Positions 13,660-25,312 are shown, counted from the first letter of the stretch. The stretch: 64,000 nt of DNA from Aphrocallistes beatrix (GCA_963281255.1 OY725501.1:248001-312000); one strand, 5' to 3'. Program-made: numbers and translations. Notes: a model not told the origin generated them from the letters alone.

Positions 13660-15399
13660 TTACACTTTGTAAAGAGAGTTAAGGTAAGTATTGGTAACTT
13701 CCCCAACGAGACTTCTATCTGGGATTTTCATCGAAGTGCCGTATATCTGACTCGCATCACCAGAACTTGAATTATCTTCGAGGGCGACTTCAATACATTG
13801 TTTAAGGTCTTCAACAAATTGACTTGGTATATCTTTCTCAATGTGTACTGCAGTAAAACATATATGGAATCCGGCGGGAAATTGCAGGTTGTTTAAGTGC
13901 CATCCTCTTTTTGAGAGTTGATCAGAAACTCGGAAGATATCAATTGTTTTGCTACCAATAGCTAGTACCGAAGCTTTCGGTTCTCCGAATACCATCACTT
14001 CTGGGATCTTTCTGACTTCTCTTTCAACGTCTTCTCTTACTTTCACGATGTCTCTTGTCTTCTCGATATACCCTTCTCTACCCATATGTATCATTGCTGC
14101 CCAGGTACAAGCAAGCGTAACCCCACTCCTACTTCCAGCAATAGCTGGCGATGCGTAAATTCCACCTGACCAGTCTGTATCGACGAAATATTGATTAGCT
14201 CTCAACTCTGAATTCCTATACATTACCACTGAGCATCCCTTCGGCCCGTAACCATATTTGTGGGTATCACAAGATATTGATGTTACTCCGTTAACTCTAA
14301 AGTCGAAATTGGGGATAGAATACCCAGCATCTTCCATAAAAGGCAATAAAAACCCTCCCAAACAGCAGTCAACGTGAACACCGACATTATACTTTAGCCC
14401 CAGTTTTGCAATGTCCTCGACTGGTTCAATGATTCCATGTGGGTAGCTTGGTGCTGATGCAACAAGAACGACGGTATTACTCGTGATAGCCTTTTCCATT
14501 GCCTTCACATCAACGCTATAATTTTTATCCACCTTAACCCTAATGGCTCGCATAGCGAAATAGCTAGCAGCTTTCATAAACGCCGAATGTGCTGAAATCG
14601 CAATGATAATTTCAGGGTACTTTATCCCCTTAGAATAGCCCACCTCACGATAAGCCTTCATAGCCATTAAGATGCTTTCAGTCCCGCCGGATGTTGTTAC
14701 ACCGCATTCGCCGTTATCTCCATAATACATGTCCAGGCACATTGATACAATTTCAGCTTCCATCTTCCGAACACCTGGAAACACATCTGGATGTAATGGG
14801 TTTGTTTCGGCGAAAAATGAATAGACATCATGGAGTATTTCCTTGTGTTCAACATCATACATGTAAACTGCACCAGAAACACGACCCTCTTTCCAGTTGC
14901 AGTCTCCCATCTTGGCATGATCTTCGCACTCTTTGAGAATTTCATCTCTTTTCAGGCCTTTTTGTGGTAGTGCGTGATTTTTCCTTGGACAAGTACCGTT
15001 CATTTTATCAAAATTACCCTCTACGAGTGTTCTAGTCTTGTTTACTTCAGTTTCTACATAGCCTCTAATAATTGGGAAGTTCCTAATGCAATAGAAAAAG
15101 TTCTGTATCAACCTTTCCTTCAATGTCAGCCTTTGATCGAAGAGAAACATGTAGAGGAGATGTAGGACATAAGCAACAGTCCCAAAAATCAAGAAAAGTC
15201 TCCAGAAAGGAAGTTCGGGTAAACTATTGATGTTAGTGACCAGGTATGAAATGAATATTTGGACATATTTCTCCAAGATAGTATTCTTAACAAAAACACT
15301 TAATATCCCCTTCCATATATTATCCCAGAAATGCGGAAAAATTCCAACCGAGAAAGTGAATAAAGAAAAGAACAAAATAGTTTTTCTTATCAAAGCCAT
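13660..15399 (-). CDS. SGPL1: Sphingosine-1-phosphate lyase, intronless
   Basis: PLP-dependent endoplasmic-reticulum enzyme that cleaves sphingosine 1-phosphate to phosphoethanolamine and hexadecenal, the exit step of sphingolipid breakdown. One uninterrupted 579-residue frame, close to the usual length of about 570. The N-terminus has hydrophobic segments (residues about 5-22 and 66-87) expected for the ER anchor. The conserved PLP-lysine site reads SCDTHKYGYGPKG, with the Schiff-base Lys at about 381. Other family blocks seen are TSGGTESILMA near 236 and VHVDCCLGGF near 341. It converges on receptor phosphatase 2 and sits inside the receptor cluster on the opposite strand. The lack of introns is odd beside intron-rich neighbours; a retrocopy or lineage intron loss would explain it. 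No decay is visible. Confidence 0.95.
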   Translation of the reverse strand: MALIRKTILFFSLFTFSVGIFPHFWDNIWKGILSVFVKNTILEKYVQIFISYLVTNINSLPELPFWRLFLIFGTVAYVLHLLYMFLFDQRLTLKERLIQNFFYCIRNFPIIRGYVETEVNKTRTLVEGNFDKMNGTCPRKNHALPQKGLKRDEILKECEDHAKMGDCNWKEGRVSGAVYMYDVEHKEILHDVYSFFAETNPLHPDVFPGVRKMEAEIVSMCLDMYYGDNGECGVTTSGGTESILMAMKAYREVGYSKGIKYPEIIIAISAHSAFMKAASYFAMRAIRVKVDKNYSVDVKAMEKAITSNTVVLVASAPSYPHGIIEPVEDIAKLGLKYNVGVHVDCCLGGFLLPFMEDAGYSIPNFDFRVNGVTSISCDTHKYGYGPKGCSVVMYRNSELRANQYFVDTDWSGGIYASPAIAGSRSGVTLACTWAAMIHMGREGYIEKTRDIVKVREDVEREVRKIPEVMVFGEPKASVLAIGSKTIDIFRVSDQLSKRGWHLNNLQFPAGFHICFTAVHIEKDIPSQFVEDLKQCIEVALEDNSSSGDASQIYGTSMKIPDRSLVGEVTNTYLNSLYKV

Positions 15400-16135
15400 T
15401 ATACTGTAATACTAATTAAATTCTTTCAAATATATATATACTGGGTTACTTCATCTTGAAATGCTTAGTATTTTGGCGTCTGTTGCATAATCCTATTGCA
15501 ATGACATGCGAAGATGATTTGAAAATATTCTAATTTGGTATTGAGATGAATCACGTAGCATCACGCGTGAACATAGATCATCAATGAAAGTAGTAATAAT
15601 CAGAACTATGTGGGTATGTGTGCGTTTACGCAACTATATTATAGTTAGCAAATGATTATTACACCTACTGTTTCAAATTCAATTTGGAATGATGCATTAT
15701 TGTAACGAGTGTACTACGTGAACCAAATAGAGTCCACTTTTACTTTTAGAAATGCTAGGTTTATTGAGCTGAGTAAACATCCACAATATATTTCACACCT
15801 CTAGCAGATAAAGTAATAAGAAATTGATGCGCACAATCATTATTATGTCTACTATTGCAAAGGGGAATGTCGTAAACTTTCAAGATTTACATTTCTTACG
15901 TGTAATAGGATGTTATGCAATTTACTGAGGCTACACTACTACAATGTACTCCTGAACTCTCCATCATTCCTTTATTGAGTGTAACAAGATATGCTGTAAG
16001 CAAGGGAAATATCTTGGGATAGTGTAAAATGGTGATACTATTGTAATTATATATTTTTTCCGTATTTGACTTAGGCTTTTTAATTAAAAGAGGAGAAATA
16101 ACAGAATTTGCACTTCAATGATTCAATGTAACAAA
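15400..16135. other. Divergent intergenic region, S1P lyase / receptor phosphatase 3
   Basis: Shared upstream region of two divergently transcribed genes. I see AT-rich sequence, an atatatatata run near 15,432, and no open frame, relic or transposon. Promoters for both genes should lie here. Confidence 0.45.
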
Positions 16136-19100
16136 ATGCTGAAGAGGAAATCAACTAACGCCTTCATTTTATCATTGACAATCCTGTACACCTTTTTAAT
16201 TTCTGTACAAACACAAGGTATAGTTTAGATTAGAATATGGTATACAATTTCTATTACATAAAATAAAGATTCAAAATTATATATGATATTATGGAGAATG
16301 AACCATGGTTGGTTCTTAATGTTAATAATTGCAGAAATTTCTAAATAACTCTGTCTAATAACATTACTAAATATTGGTAAATAATGATCTTTATAAGAAT
16401 CATTATAAAAAAGGTGGAATAGGGTATATAGTATTTGCGTATATGGTTGTTATTCTTTAAGAACAGTAATTTTTGGTTTGGTGTCTATGTTAACTATTTC
16501 ACGGTCATCTAAAAAATGGTAAAAAATGTCCAATCATTTATTTATTAGAAGTTCACATTCATAAATATATATTTCTCTAGATTTTCCAGGATATTGTGAT
16601 GAATTCTACAACAGTAGCTGTTTTACGTATGTTAATTACGGAATTAACTGGAATGATGCGAATTTAGATTGTGAGTCAAGGGAAGGACATTTGACCAGCA
16701 TCCATTCTGAAAGTGAAAATGATTTGATTGCTGGATTACTTGAGAGTGTAAACGGATGGATTGGTTTGAATTATACTGAATATGAACGAAAGGGAAATTG
16801 GGTAGATGGTACTCAAGTAACGTATACAAAGTTGCTTAGACTTCAACTATCAAGTGGTGCATCAGCTTGTATTGGAATACTTGAAGATGGGCATTGGGCG
16901 AGCTTTATGTGTACTAGTAATAGGTTTTACATATGCAAACAACAAGGTATTGAATATATTATTAAAATTTTCTTAATACGCGTACAATATTCTCTTGATC
17001 ATATTTTCTAGGTGTAATATTCGGTAGATTGGATGAAAACATGAAATACAAGGCGATAGAAGAACAAATGTTGACCATCATAGGCCAAACAACACTGTTC
17101 TGTAGGACAGATACATATCCCTCTACTAACACAATAATTTGGGAATATAAAGATGTGAAAGAGACAAGCTGGAGTGTGACTCAAGGCAATTGGAACTCAT
17201 CCACTGGGATAAGTACTCTCGATACTGCGGATAGGTACGGACTGTATAGATGCAATGTAGTAAATGGAGGAGCTGAAAAGATGTATACAGCTAATGTACA
17301 AGAATTTATATCAACAACTACAACTACAACTACAGTTACAGGTATGTTATCCCAAAAGTACCCTTTTTCATTTTATTTTAATCACTGGGTGATAAACTTT
17401 GACCTTTTGAAAAAGGCTAAAAACCAATAAGTTAACTATAAACATTTAATAATCTTTAGATAATTACAAATTGTGTAATATTCTAGCTCTTCCATTATCT
17501 TGTGATGAATTATATGATGGTAGCTGCTTTTATTTAAAAAATCAAACTTAAAGTGAGATGATGCCGATGTTTACCATTTCTATCTTTATTTAGAAACAAC
17601 TCCTCAAATAACCTCCAATATTACACTTATGGAGACAACAATTATTTCAACGACAACATTAAGAACCTCTAACACCCATGCAAACCCCACCGAAACTTCT
17701 CAACACATTATTGCCTTGGTATCAATTTTTGGGATAATCTTATTTTGTTTAATTTCATCTACATCGATCATCTTAATTATCCTGGTACTATGGAACAGAA
17801 ATAAAAAGAAAAGAAGATATCAACAAATTGAAAAATCTCTGTATACAAAAGGTCAAGAACTCGTGACAATGGGGGATGACAAAAAAAGTTATGAAAATGT
17901 AGGAACATCGTCAGCAAGTGAAGCAGTACGAGATTATGAAATATTTGAACCTGCAGATAGCGATGATATCCAAGTTTCAGATCAAAAATACTATTCAACG
18001 GGTTACGTGAAAATGGCAACAATCGCTGATGAAAATTCTATCGATTGTGTAGTGTTTAAAACTGCTGAAGAACGAATGAAACCAATTCCACTTACTGAGT
18101 ATAATACCTATCTGAAAGAACTGTTAGAAAGTGAGGATACATTAGTGGAAGAGTTTAAAAGTTTGGGTGGAGCAGCGCTTAGATATCCTTGCGAGACTGC
18201 ACAACTGGAATGCAATTGGTCCAAAAATAAAGGTAACATCTTTCCTTATGACAAGTCTCGAGTCATGTTAGCACCGATTAACAACGATCCAAATACAACC
18301 TACATAAACGCTAGTCATATCCCAGGTTTATATCTAAAAATTAATTTTATCGCAACGCAAGAGCCAATAAAAGGCACTGTAGAAGACTTTTGGAGAATGA
18401 CCTTTGAAAATAAAGTGGAAAATATCATCATGCTCAATAAAACTACAGAAAATTACTTTCCGGATAAGGCCGGGTCTGAAATAAAGTTCGGTTCGTTCAC
18501 TGTAACACAGATCTCTTCTGAGACCTTTCTCTGTTACATATTAAGTTGTCTGCGAATTTCAGATGGAAAACACATGTATGATGTAAAACACTATGCCTTC
18601 ACAACCTGGACTAGCGATAGCATCCCTAAAGAATCTAATGAACTGATACACTCTTTTCGGATTGTTGCAAATAAGATTATACCCACAAATTCTCCAGTTG
18701 TAGTGCATTGTTCTAACGGTATAGGGCCAACAGGTACATTCATAACGCTTGTCAATCTCTTTTATGCCATCAAACAATCGAAACCCATCAGCATCTACAA
18801 GTTGGTGCATCATATGAGGGATCATCGACCACAAATGGTACAGAGCATTGGTCAATACAAATACATTCATTTGGCTGTGTTAGAAATGTTATCCCATCTT
18901 ACCACTATTCTGGCCAAGGATTTCAGAGCTACTTATTGTAACCTTATGAAAAAGGACCACGGATCTAATGAATCGCGTCTGTCGAAACAATTCAAAGAAC
19001 TGAATTTTCTATGTGGAAAGGAATTCAATATCACAAAAGAGTCAACCTCCAAGAAGACTTCAACAAAAATCGCAAGGTTAGAAGTGAACGTAGAGAAGAA

Positions 19101-19873
19101 TCCTAGCATGGATGCCTTGCCTTTTGATGCAAACAGGGTAATATTATTATCAAGTACCGGTGGAAGTGATTACATTAATGCTTCTTACATGAATAATTTC
19201 GAATTTATTGCAACAGTCCAACCCTTCACAAGCAATTTAACCGATTTCCTGCAAATGATATTCCAAACTGAAGCGTCTCTGATAGTAACATTGACAACAG
19301 AAGAAGAGGCACATAAATTTCATTTAAAAAACTACTGGGGTAAATTGAATTCGACAAAAATAGTCCCTCCCTTTTCTGTTAAAACAGGCGAAATAGATAT
19401 GTATACGCCGAATTTAATACAAATATTAACAATTACTGACGGTGGTGATAAGAATGAGCACTCTTTCAAGCATGTCATAGTCGAGGGATGGAAAGAAAAT
19501 GAAGAAGTGTTAGAGCCCTCAAGCATTCTAATGCTAATCGATTTCATCAAAAAGCATAGAGAGAGTCATCCTATTGGACCCGTGATAATACATTGTAATG
19601 ATGGGATTGGACGTACAGGAGTTGTATTGACGGTTTATAAATCGATACAGGATTTGAAGGAAAAAGGCTCTGTTGATATTTCCCAAATTATTAAAGAATT
19701 CAGGAATGAAAGGATGAATATCGTGCCAACTTTCGTAAGTTCATACTTCAAAATTGATATTATTAATCATATTTTCTCTATTCTTTTATTTAATACTCAC
19801 AATTTTTTTCTAGACCCACTTCTCATCCTGCTTTGAGTTGGTGAATGAACACTGTTCAGGATCACATTACTGA
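16136..19873 (+). CDS. Receptor tyrosine phosphatase 3 (CTLD-Ig-TM-PTP-PTP) with degenerate D1
   Basis: Complete short-form receptor, 992 residues. Exons: 16136-16217 (signal peptide), 16581-16946 (CTLD with WIGLN, WVDG and ICK), 17012-17341 (Ig with LFCRTD...YRCNV, then a Thr run), 17594-19734 (Thr-rich stalk, membrane helix near 17,705-17,790, D1, D2) and 19814-19873. Phases are 1,1,1,0 and sum correctly. D1 is degenerate: the WPD loop reads WTSDS (18,601-18,627) and the signature reads HCSNGIGPTG near 18,705, with the catalytic Arg replaced by Pro. D2 keeps the CX5R loop (HCNDGIGRTG near 19,590) but reads WKE at the WPD position. The tail holds YENV and YVKM, the latter a PI3K-type YxxM. 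D1 is almost certainly inactive; D2 activity is uncertain. The D1/D2 exon is more diverged than in the other copies. Confidence 0.92.
17487..17565 (+). pseudogene. Relic lectin exon in intron of receptor phosphatase 3
   Basis: After an acceptor-like ttctag, the sequence CTCTTCCATTATCTTGTGATG and the following GAATTATATGATGGTAGCTGC match the start of the CTLD exons at 16,581 and 25,460 (TTTCCA..TTGTGATGAATT...AGCTG). The frame then meets TAA and similarity ends. A second lectin exon was once present between the Ig exon and the stalk exon. Confidence 0.7.
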
Positions 19874-20454
19874 GCATTTGTCCTATGGAGCATGTAAAGT
19901 CTATGCCATCATAACTATTCAAAGATAAACCCTGAACTTCTGTTGTTGTCTTTATGTTAGTGTGTAAGATTAGATAATCTTTGAGGTTTTTGTATAATGT
20001 ATATAGTTTTGCGTTATTTGATTAAAATTGCAAATGCATTCTGATTTAATAACATCACCAAATATGGGAGGAAAAGAAGGAAAATTTAAAAGGAGGAAAA
20101 TTTAATAGATATGATCAATTAATAAGAAGATGTAGGTGTAATGGATATACTGTATCTCTGTGTATAATGCTTGTTATTGGATATCCTAACATTGAAAGTT
20201 AGGTAGAAAAATCTTAGACACAATTAATGGTTCATCCTTTATTTGTTGTTTAGTATAAATGATTTGTGAAGACATATATTCTAAATTCTAAATTCTAATA
20301 ATGTTACAGGTTCTTACATTTATAAGAACGGTCACGCGAATTTTGGTATTGTTGTATATGTTAACTATTTCCAAATCATCTCAAAAAAATGGTAAGAAAT
20401 TGTCTAGTCGTCTATTTCTGGGAAATTCAGACCTTTAAATTTGTATTTCTCTAG
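19874..20454. other. Region between receptor phosphatases 3 and 4
   Basis: Contains the 3' UTR of gene 3. The part from about 20,290 on resembles intron 1 of gene 3 (shared ttaagaac, tatgttaactatttc and aaaaaatggtaa blocks, compare 16,455-16,530). I searched for a signal-peptide exon with a phase-1 donor, as found in genes 2, 3 and 5, and found none. Confidence 0.5.
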
Positions 20455-23400
20455 ATTTTCCAGAATATTGCAATGAATTCTATAACAGTAGCTGTTTTAC
20501 GTATTTCAGAGAAACCTTAAACTGGAATGATGCAAATTTAGATTGTGAGTCAAGAGATGGACATTTGATAAGCATCCAATCCGAAAGTGAAAATAATTTG
20601 ACTGCTGGATTACTTAAATCTTATATGGATGGAAACGCATGGATTGGTTTGAATTATACTGAATATGAACGTAGAGGAAATTGGGTAGATGGTACTCAAG
20701 TAACGTATACGAGTAAACTTGACCGACCAGAAACAATGGGTACATCAGCTTGCATTGGAATCCAAGGAGTGGTTTGGAAGAGATATATGTGTACTGATGA
20801 AAAGTATTACATATGCAGGCAACAAGGTATTGAAAACATATTATTAACAATATCTTAATACAATATTCTCTTTATCATATTTGTATCTTATACTTATACA
20901 CACTGCTTACTTTTAAGTTTCTAGGTACGCTATTCAGTCAATTGGATGAGAATATGAAATACAAGTCAATAGAAGACCAAGATATTATAGGCCAAACGAC
21001 ACTGTTCTGTAGGACAGATACATATCCCTCTACTAACACAATAATTTGGGAATATAAAGATGTGGAAGATACTAGCTGGAGTGTGACTCAAGACATTTGG
21101 AATATATCCACTGGGATAAGTACTCTCGATACTGGAGATAGGTACGGACAATATAGTTGTAATGTGACAAGTGGAGGTGTTGGAAAAGTGTATACAGTTA
21201 ATGTGAAATGTGATGGATGTGATGAATCTACTATAGCTACAACTATAGATACAGGTATGTTATCACAAAGAACTATTAGATTTTATAACTGTGATTAATA
21301 AATATTTAATATACTCCACAATAGGTTAAACTTAAAATAATCAAAGCTGTAGTTTACAACTCTTTCAATGATCATTTAGCATATATCAAAAATCACACAG
21401 GATTAGGTGTAAATTTATATAGTATAAATTTGCATCTTTAATATTAACTTTGAGTCATTTGTCATCATTTTTTTAACCCATGCTAGAAGTGGAATTACGG
21501 CGAGACGACTGGACACCAATATTTATTTTAGTTGTGTTCATAATATACTATTATAATATTGGATTATAGTAGATCCTTTTGATCATGTGTGAAGCATACT
21601 AAAATCTCGACTATTTCGACACTCTCAGTTAAAATTATTTAATTACCATTTAGCAACGAGACTCAAAACTGGAAGAAGTGGAACTTCAACGACCTCTCAA
21701 AAACAAACAGCAACTACCAACAGAACACATCCAACATCGTCCACAACTCTAAATAATACTACTTCCAACATAATAATTGAAACAACCCCTATAATATATA
21801 TAGCAGTGGGAGCTATTATAGGCAGTCTAGCAATCTTAATCCTGATAATATTAACAACATTTATAATAATATTCCTAATAAAGAAGAGGAAACCGAAAGC
21901 ATACGAATACCTCAGCCAAGTGAAATACTCAAATAGCCTCTCCTTGGTACTGAAGCCTGACGTACCCACAAAGAAGAAAGAAGGTCGACTCACCTATCAA
22001 AATCTGATGGAATTAACACCCGGAATAGAAATATCTGAAAATGAATTGATGGATGCATTGGAAGACAAAACTATGGAAATACCTGACGAGGTATACCTAA
22101 CAGATTACGTCAATGTATCCGATTTACGCCACATACCAGCATCAGATTACGAAGAAATAGAAGAAATCAGTAATCCTAGAATGAAACCAATACAGTTAGA
22201 TGTCTTCAAAGCTTATCTAAACGATTTATGGAAGAAGGAAGGGGCGTTGGAAGAAGAGTACAAGAGTTTGGGAGGCGTTTCCTTGAGGTATCCTTGCGAA
22301 AATGCTTTGTTGGAACAAAACATTCCAAAAAACAAGTACAAAATGCTCTATCCATATGACAAATCCCGTATACTCCTAACTCCCATCAGAGATGATCCAT
22401 CAACAACGTATATCAACGCTAGTTACATTCCAGGTGTGTACACAAACCAGAATTTCATTTCAGCTCAAGGACCAATGCAAAACACCATTGAGGACTTTTG
22501 GAGATTAGTCGTTGAGAATAAAGTTGAAAACATCGTCATGTTGACTAACATTATTGAAGGCAACCGAAAGAAATGCGAAATGTACTTCCCACTCGACACC
22601 AAACACCCAGAAACATTTGGTTCATTCGTCATCCACTTGGTGAAGGCTGAAGTATTTCCAGGATACATCACTAGGGTCATCAAAATTAAGAAGGGCAGAA
22701 GTAATTTCCAGATCAATCACTACCATTTCACAGCTTGGCCAGATCACGATGTGCCTTCAGTGTTCGAGGAATTCCTATCATTTGTTAGAAAGACTCATGA
22801 AAGTCTAAAGCTCACACAATCTTCGATATTAGTCCATTGTTCGGCTGGGGTTGGTCGTTCAGGGACTTTCATCACACTGTATAACATCATGGCAGCAATC
22901 GAACGTTCCAAGCCGATAAGTATCTACAAGATTGTGCACCAAATGCGAGAGCACCGTCCACAAATGGTACAAACATTCCGTCAATACAAGTTTATCTATC
23001 TCGCTGTCTCTGAACTGCTATTCCAAGACACTTCGATTGAAGCTAAGGAATTCACGAAAACCTACGAACAATACAAACAAACGGACGTGGAAGGATACGA
23101 ATCTTTCTTGAATCAACAATATAATGAACTAAACTTCCAAACTGAGAATGGCTTCAATCTACCATGTGAAATCGGGAACGACAAACAAAACGAGGCCAAA
23201 AACCCGCCTAATTCCACCACCCCATATGATGAGAACAGGGTAGTGCTCGTACCAGTAAATGATGGCAACGACTACATCAACGCATCCTATATGATGAACC
23301 TCAATTTCATTGCAACAGTCCATCCCAAACTGAATACTCTCGCTGACTTTTTACAGATGATCTACCAAACGGGATCTACCCTTGTAATCATGTTGACGAC

Positions 23401-24201
23401 TCGTAAAGAGAAAGGTGAAATCGAGGGTCGAATGTCTCAACGTGCTTCTTATTGGGGAAAAACTGATGAGTCAATCGAGATACCTCCATTCACAGTAACG
23501 AACACACACTCAGAGAAATCCACCACAATGATTAAGCAATCCCTGACAATCACAAACAACATGGATGGATTTAGTAGTAGCTTCAAACAAATCATATCTT
23601 TAACATGGAACGATAAGGGGGAACCAAATGACCTGATGAGTGCGATAATCTTACTTCAAGCAATGAGGAAGTATAAGCAGGAAAATCCCAACCTACCTAT
23701 CATAGTGCACTGTAGCGACGGAATTGGACGTACTGGAGCTCTCTTAACAACGTACAAAGTTATTGAGGACATTGACAAAAAAGGTTCAATCGATATATTC
23801 CACACTATAAAGCAACTAAGGAATGAGAGGATGAAATTCGTGCCATCTTTGGTGAGTTATATTTTTGACACCTACTTTTTGTTGACAATTTAATCAGGGC
23901 AGGGATATTTTGACAAGTGACATTTTGGGTTCTGCTTTTTATGCTGATGGAAAATTTCAACCCCATATGCTTTAACTGTGTTTATAGCAGCTCTTCACTA
24001 TATTTTTATTTAAAAGACAAGTTATAGAAATGCGCATTTTGAAATAATTTATTTAAATTAGTTTTATTAATCTTCTCAGTTTATATCTTTGAATATATGC
24101 CATCCGTATTTCATGTTGATACTGACTCTCTTCTTCTTTAGGCACATTTTCTCTCATGCTTTACACTCACCAACGAGTACTGCTTAAAAACATTATTCTA
24201 A
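20455..24201 (+). CDS. Receptor tyrosine phosphatase 4 (CTLD-Ig-TM-PTP-PTP), signal exon not found
   Basis: Exons: 20455-20826 (CTLD), 20925-21254 (Ig, LFCRTD...YSCNV), 21654-23851 (Thr/Ser stalk, membrane helix near 21,795-21,885, D1, D2) and 24142-24201. Phases are consistent to the TAA. D1 has WPDHDVP and HCSAGVGRSG, so it should be active. D2 has an intact CX5R loop (HCSDGIGRTG near 23,710) with WND in the WPD position. The juxtamembrane tail has LTYQNL, an ITIM-like and YxN motif, and DYVNV, a Grb2-type YxNx motif. Exon 1 is missing: no signal-peptide exon is visible upstream, so this gene may use a distant exon, share that of gene 3, or be 5'-truncated. The D1/D2 exon is very similar to that of gene 5. 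Confidence 0.85.
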
Positions 24202-24342
24202 CATTAGTTATAAATGTTTTGCAAGACTTTCAGAAACTAACTATTCCCTATTTACTGCTTCTATTCTAACATTTTTTTAATACTTTCTTTGTATGATGTT
24301 TATTTTTATGAGACAATATGTGTGCTATTTCTGTGTAACTAG

Positions 24343-24403
24343 GCTCCCTCATTACTCTACTTCAGTTGGTGAATTAATACAGTTCAGGGTCACATTACAA
24401 AAC
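24343..24403 (+). pseudogene. Relic terminal exon and 3' UTR after receptor phosphatase 4
   Basis: After actag, GCTCCCTCATTACTCTACTTC and the following AGTTGGTGAATTAATACAGTTC resemble the last exon of gene 3 at 19,814 (AC.TCTCATCCTGCTTTGAGTTGGTGAATGAACACTGTTC); the following UTR is also similar (ggtcacattac, ctgaactt). In the frame left by exon 23,851 it hits TGA after nine codons. The used terminal exon is at 24,142. This is a second, frameshifted copy. Confidence 0.6.
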
Positions 24404-24887
24404 ATTTCTCCGATTGAAAGGCATGAAGATGTTATCGAGGAATAATTGGAGATAAAGTCTGAACTTTTCATGTTATCTTTATAAATTAAGTAATATTATA
24501 TAATCTACTTGGAATTGTAGATTTGATTAATCAATAAATTTTCCTGTTTTATTTTGATTATATAATGAGACTGTTATGAAATGCCATGGCCAAATATAGT
24601 AAAAGTTCCTACATATGACAGAATTTTAAATTGATGGTAATCAATTATGCTGATAAATATAAATTAGGGATGGTTCAATCATAGATATGGTGTTATATTA
24701 TTTTATGATATATAGTTACATAATTGGTAGACACAATGGATATATATCCCGTAATTTGATTCCATTTGAATCGTATAAATGATAGGCAAAGCATTGATTA
24801 TCGAGTTCAACCATGTTTAGAAATAGTATATTTCATAAAATAATAATATACTATTGAGTATATTGGGTATTTCTTCTACATAATTGT

Positions 24888-25120
24888 GAGTTGCACGCGG
24901 GCCGAAATTTGTAACCGCGGCCCGCAAGAAGCCCGCATAAATATTTTTGGCCCGCTTTATAAGTTACTAACTATAAACAAAAAGTGAGTTCTGCAACAAA
25001 CGCAAATAAGTGGAAACTAACAAAGTTCCATTTACGTAAGTATTCCTTAATTGATACCTCGTGACAATTAAAAACATCGTCTCGGTTTTCAAACTATTAT
25101 ATTCAGTCCGCATGCAACTC
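24888..25120. mobile_element. hAT-like MITE with gagttgca termini
   Basis: Left end gagttgcacgcgg and right end ccgcatgcaactc are inverted copies differing at one base. The interior has gcccgc-rich blocks that also pair (gcggcccgc near 24,920). No coding capacity. The termini recall hAT-type ends; I could not settle the target-site duplication. Confidence 0.5.
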
Positions 25121-25177
25121 TGATCGTGTGCCTTCAGTGTTCGAGGAATCCCTAACTTTTGTGAGGAAGACCAATGG
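25121..25177 (+). pseudogene. Orphan fragment of a PTP D1 domain
   Basis: GTGTGCCTTCAGTGTTCGAG and the following GAATCCCTAACTTTTGTGAGGAAGACC match the coding segment just after the WPD loop in genes 4 (22,750-22,797) and 5 (27,457-27,500). It directly abuts the right end of the MITE at 24,888-25,120 and has no flanking exon. It is a leftover of a lost receptor copy. Confidence 0.7.
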
Positions 25178-25312
25178 GATTTATTTTGCTATTGATCATA
25201 AAAATTGATTATCCTTTGACATTATTCATATCTTCTGTAATTTAAATTATCTTTCTTTATATAAACATTAGTTTAAATTTATCATCAAATTCACAAATTC
25301 AAAGTTAATACA

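Larger units (their letters stand above)
24202..25312. other. Intergenic region between receptor phosphatases 4 and 5
   Basis: No intact gene. It holds the relic terminal exon at 24,343, an inverted-repeat element at 24,888-25,120 and a PTP-domain fragment at 25,121-25,177, all listed separately. The rest is AT-rich with no visible signal. Confidence 0.5.
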
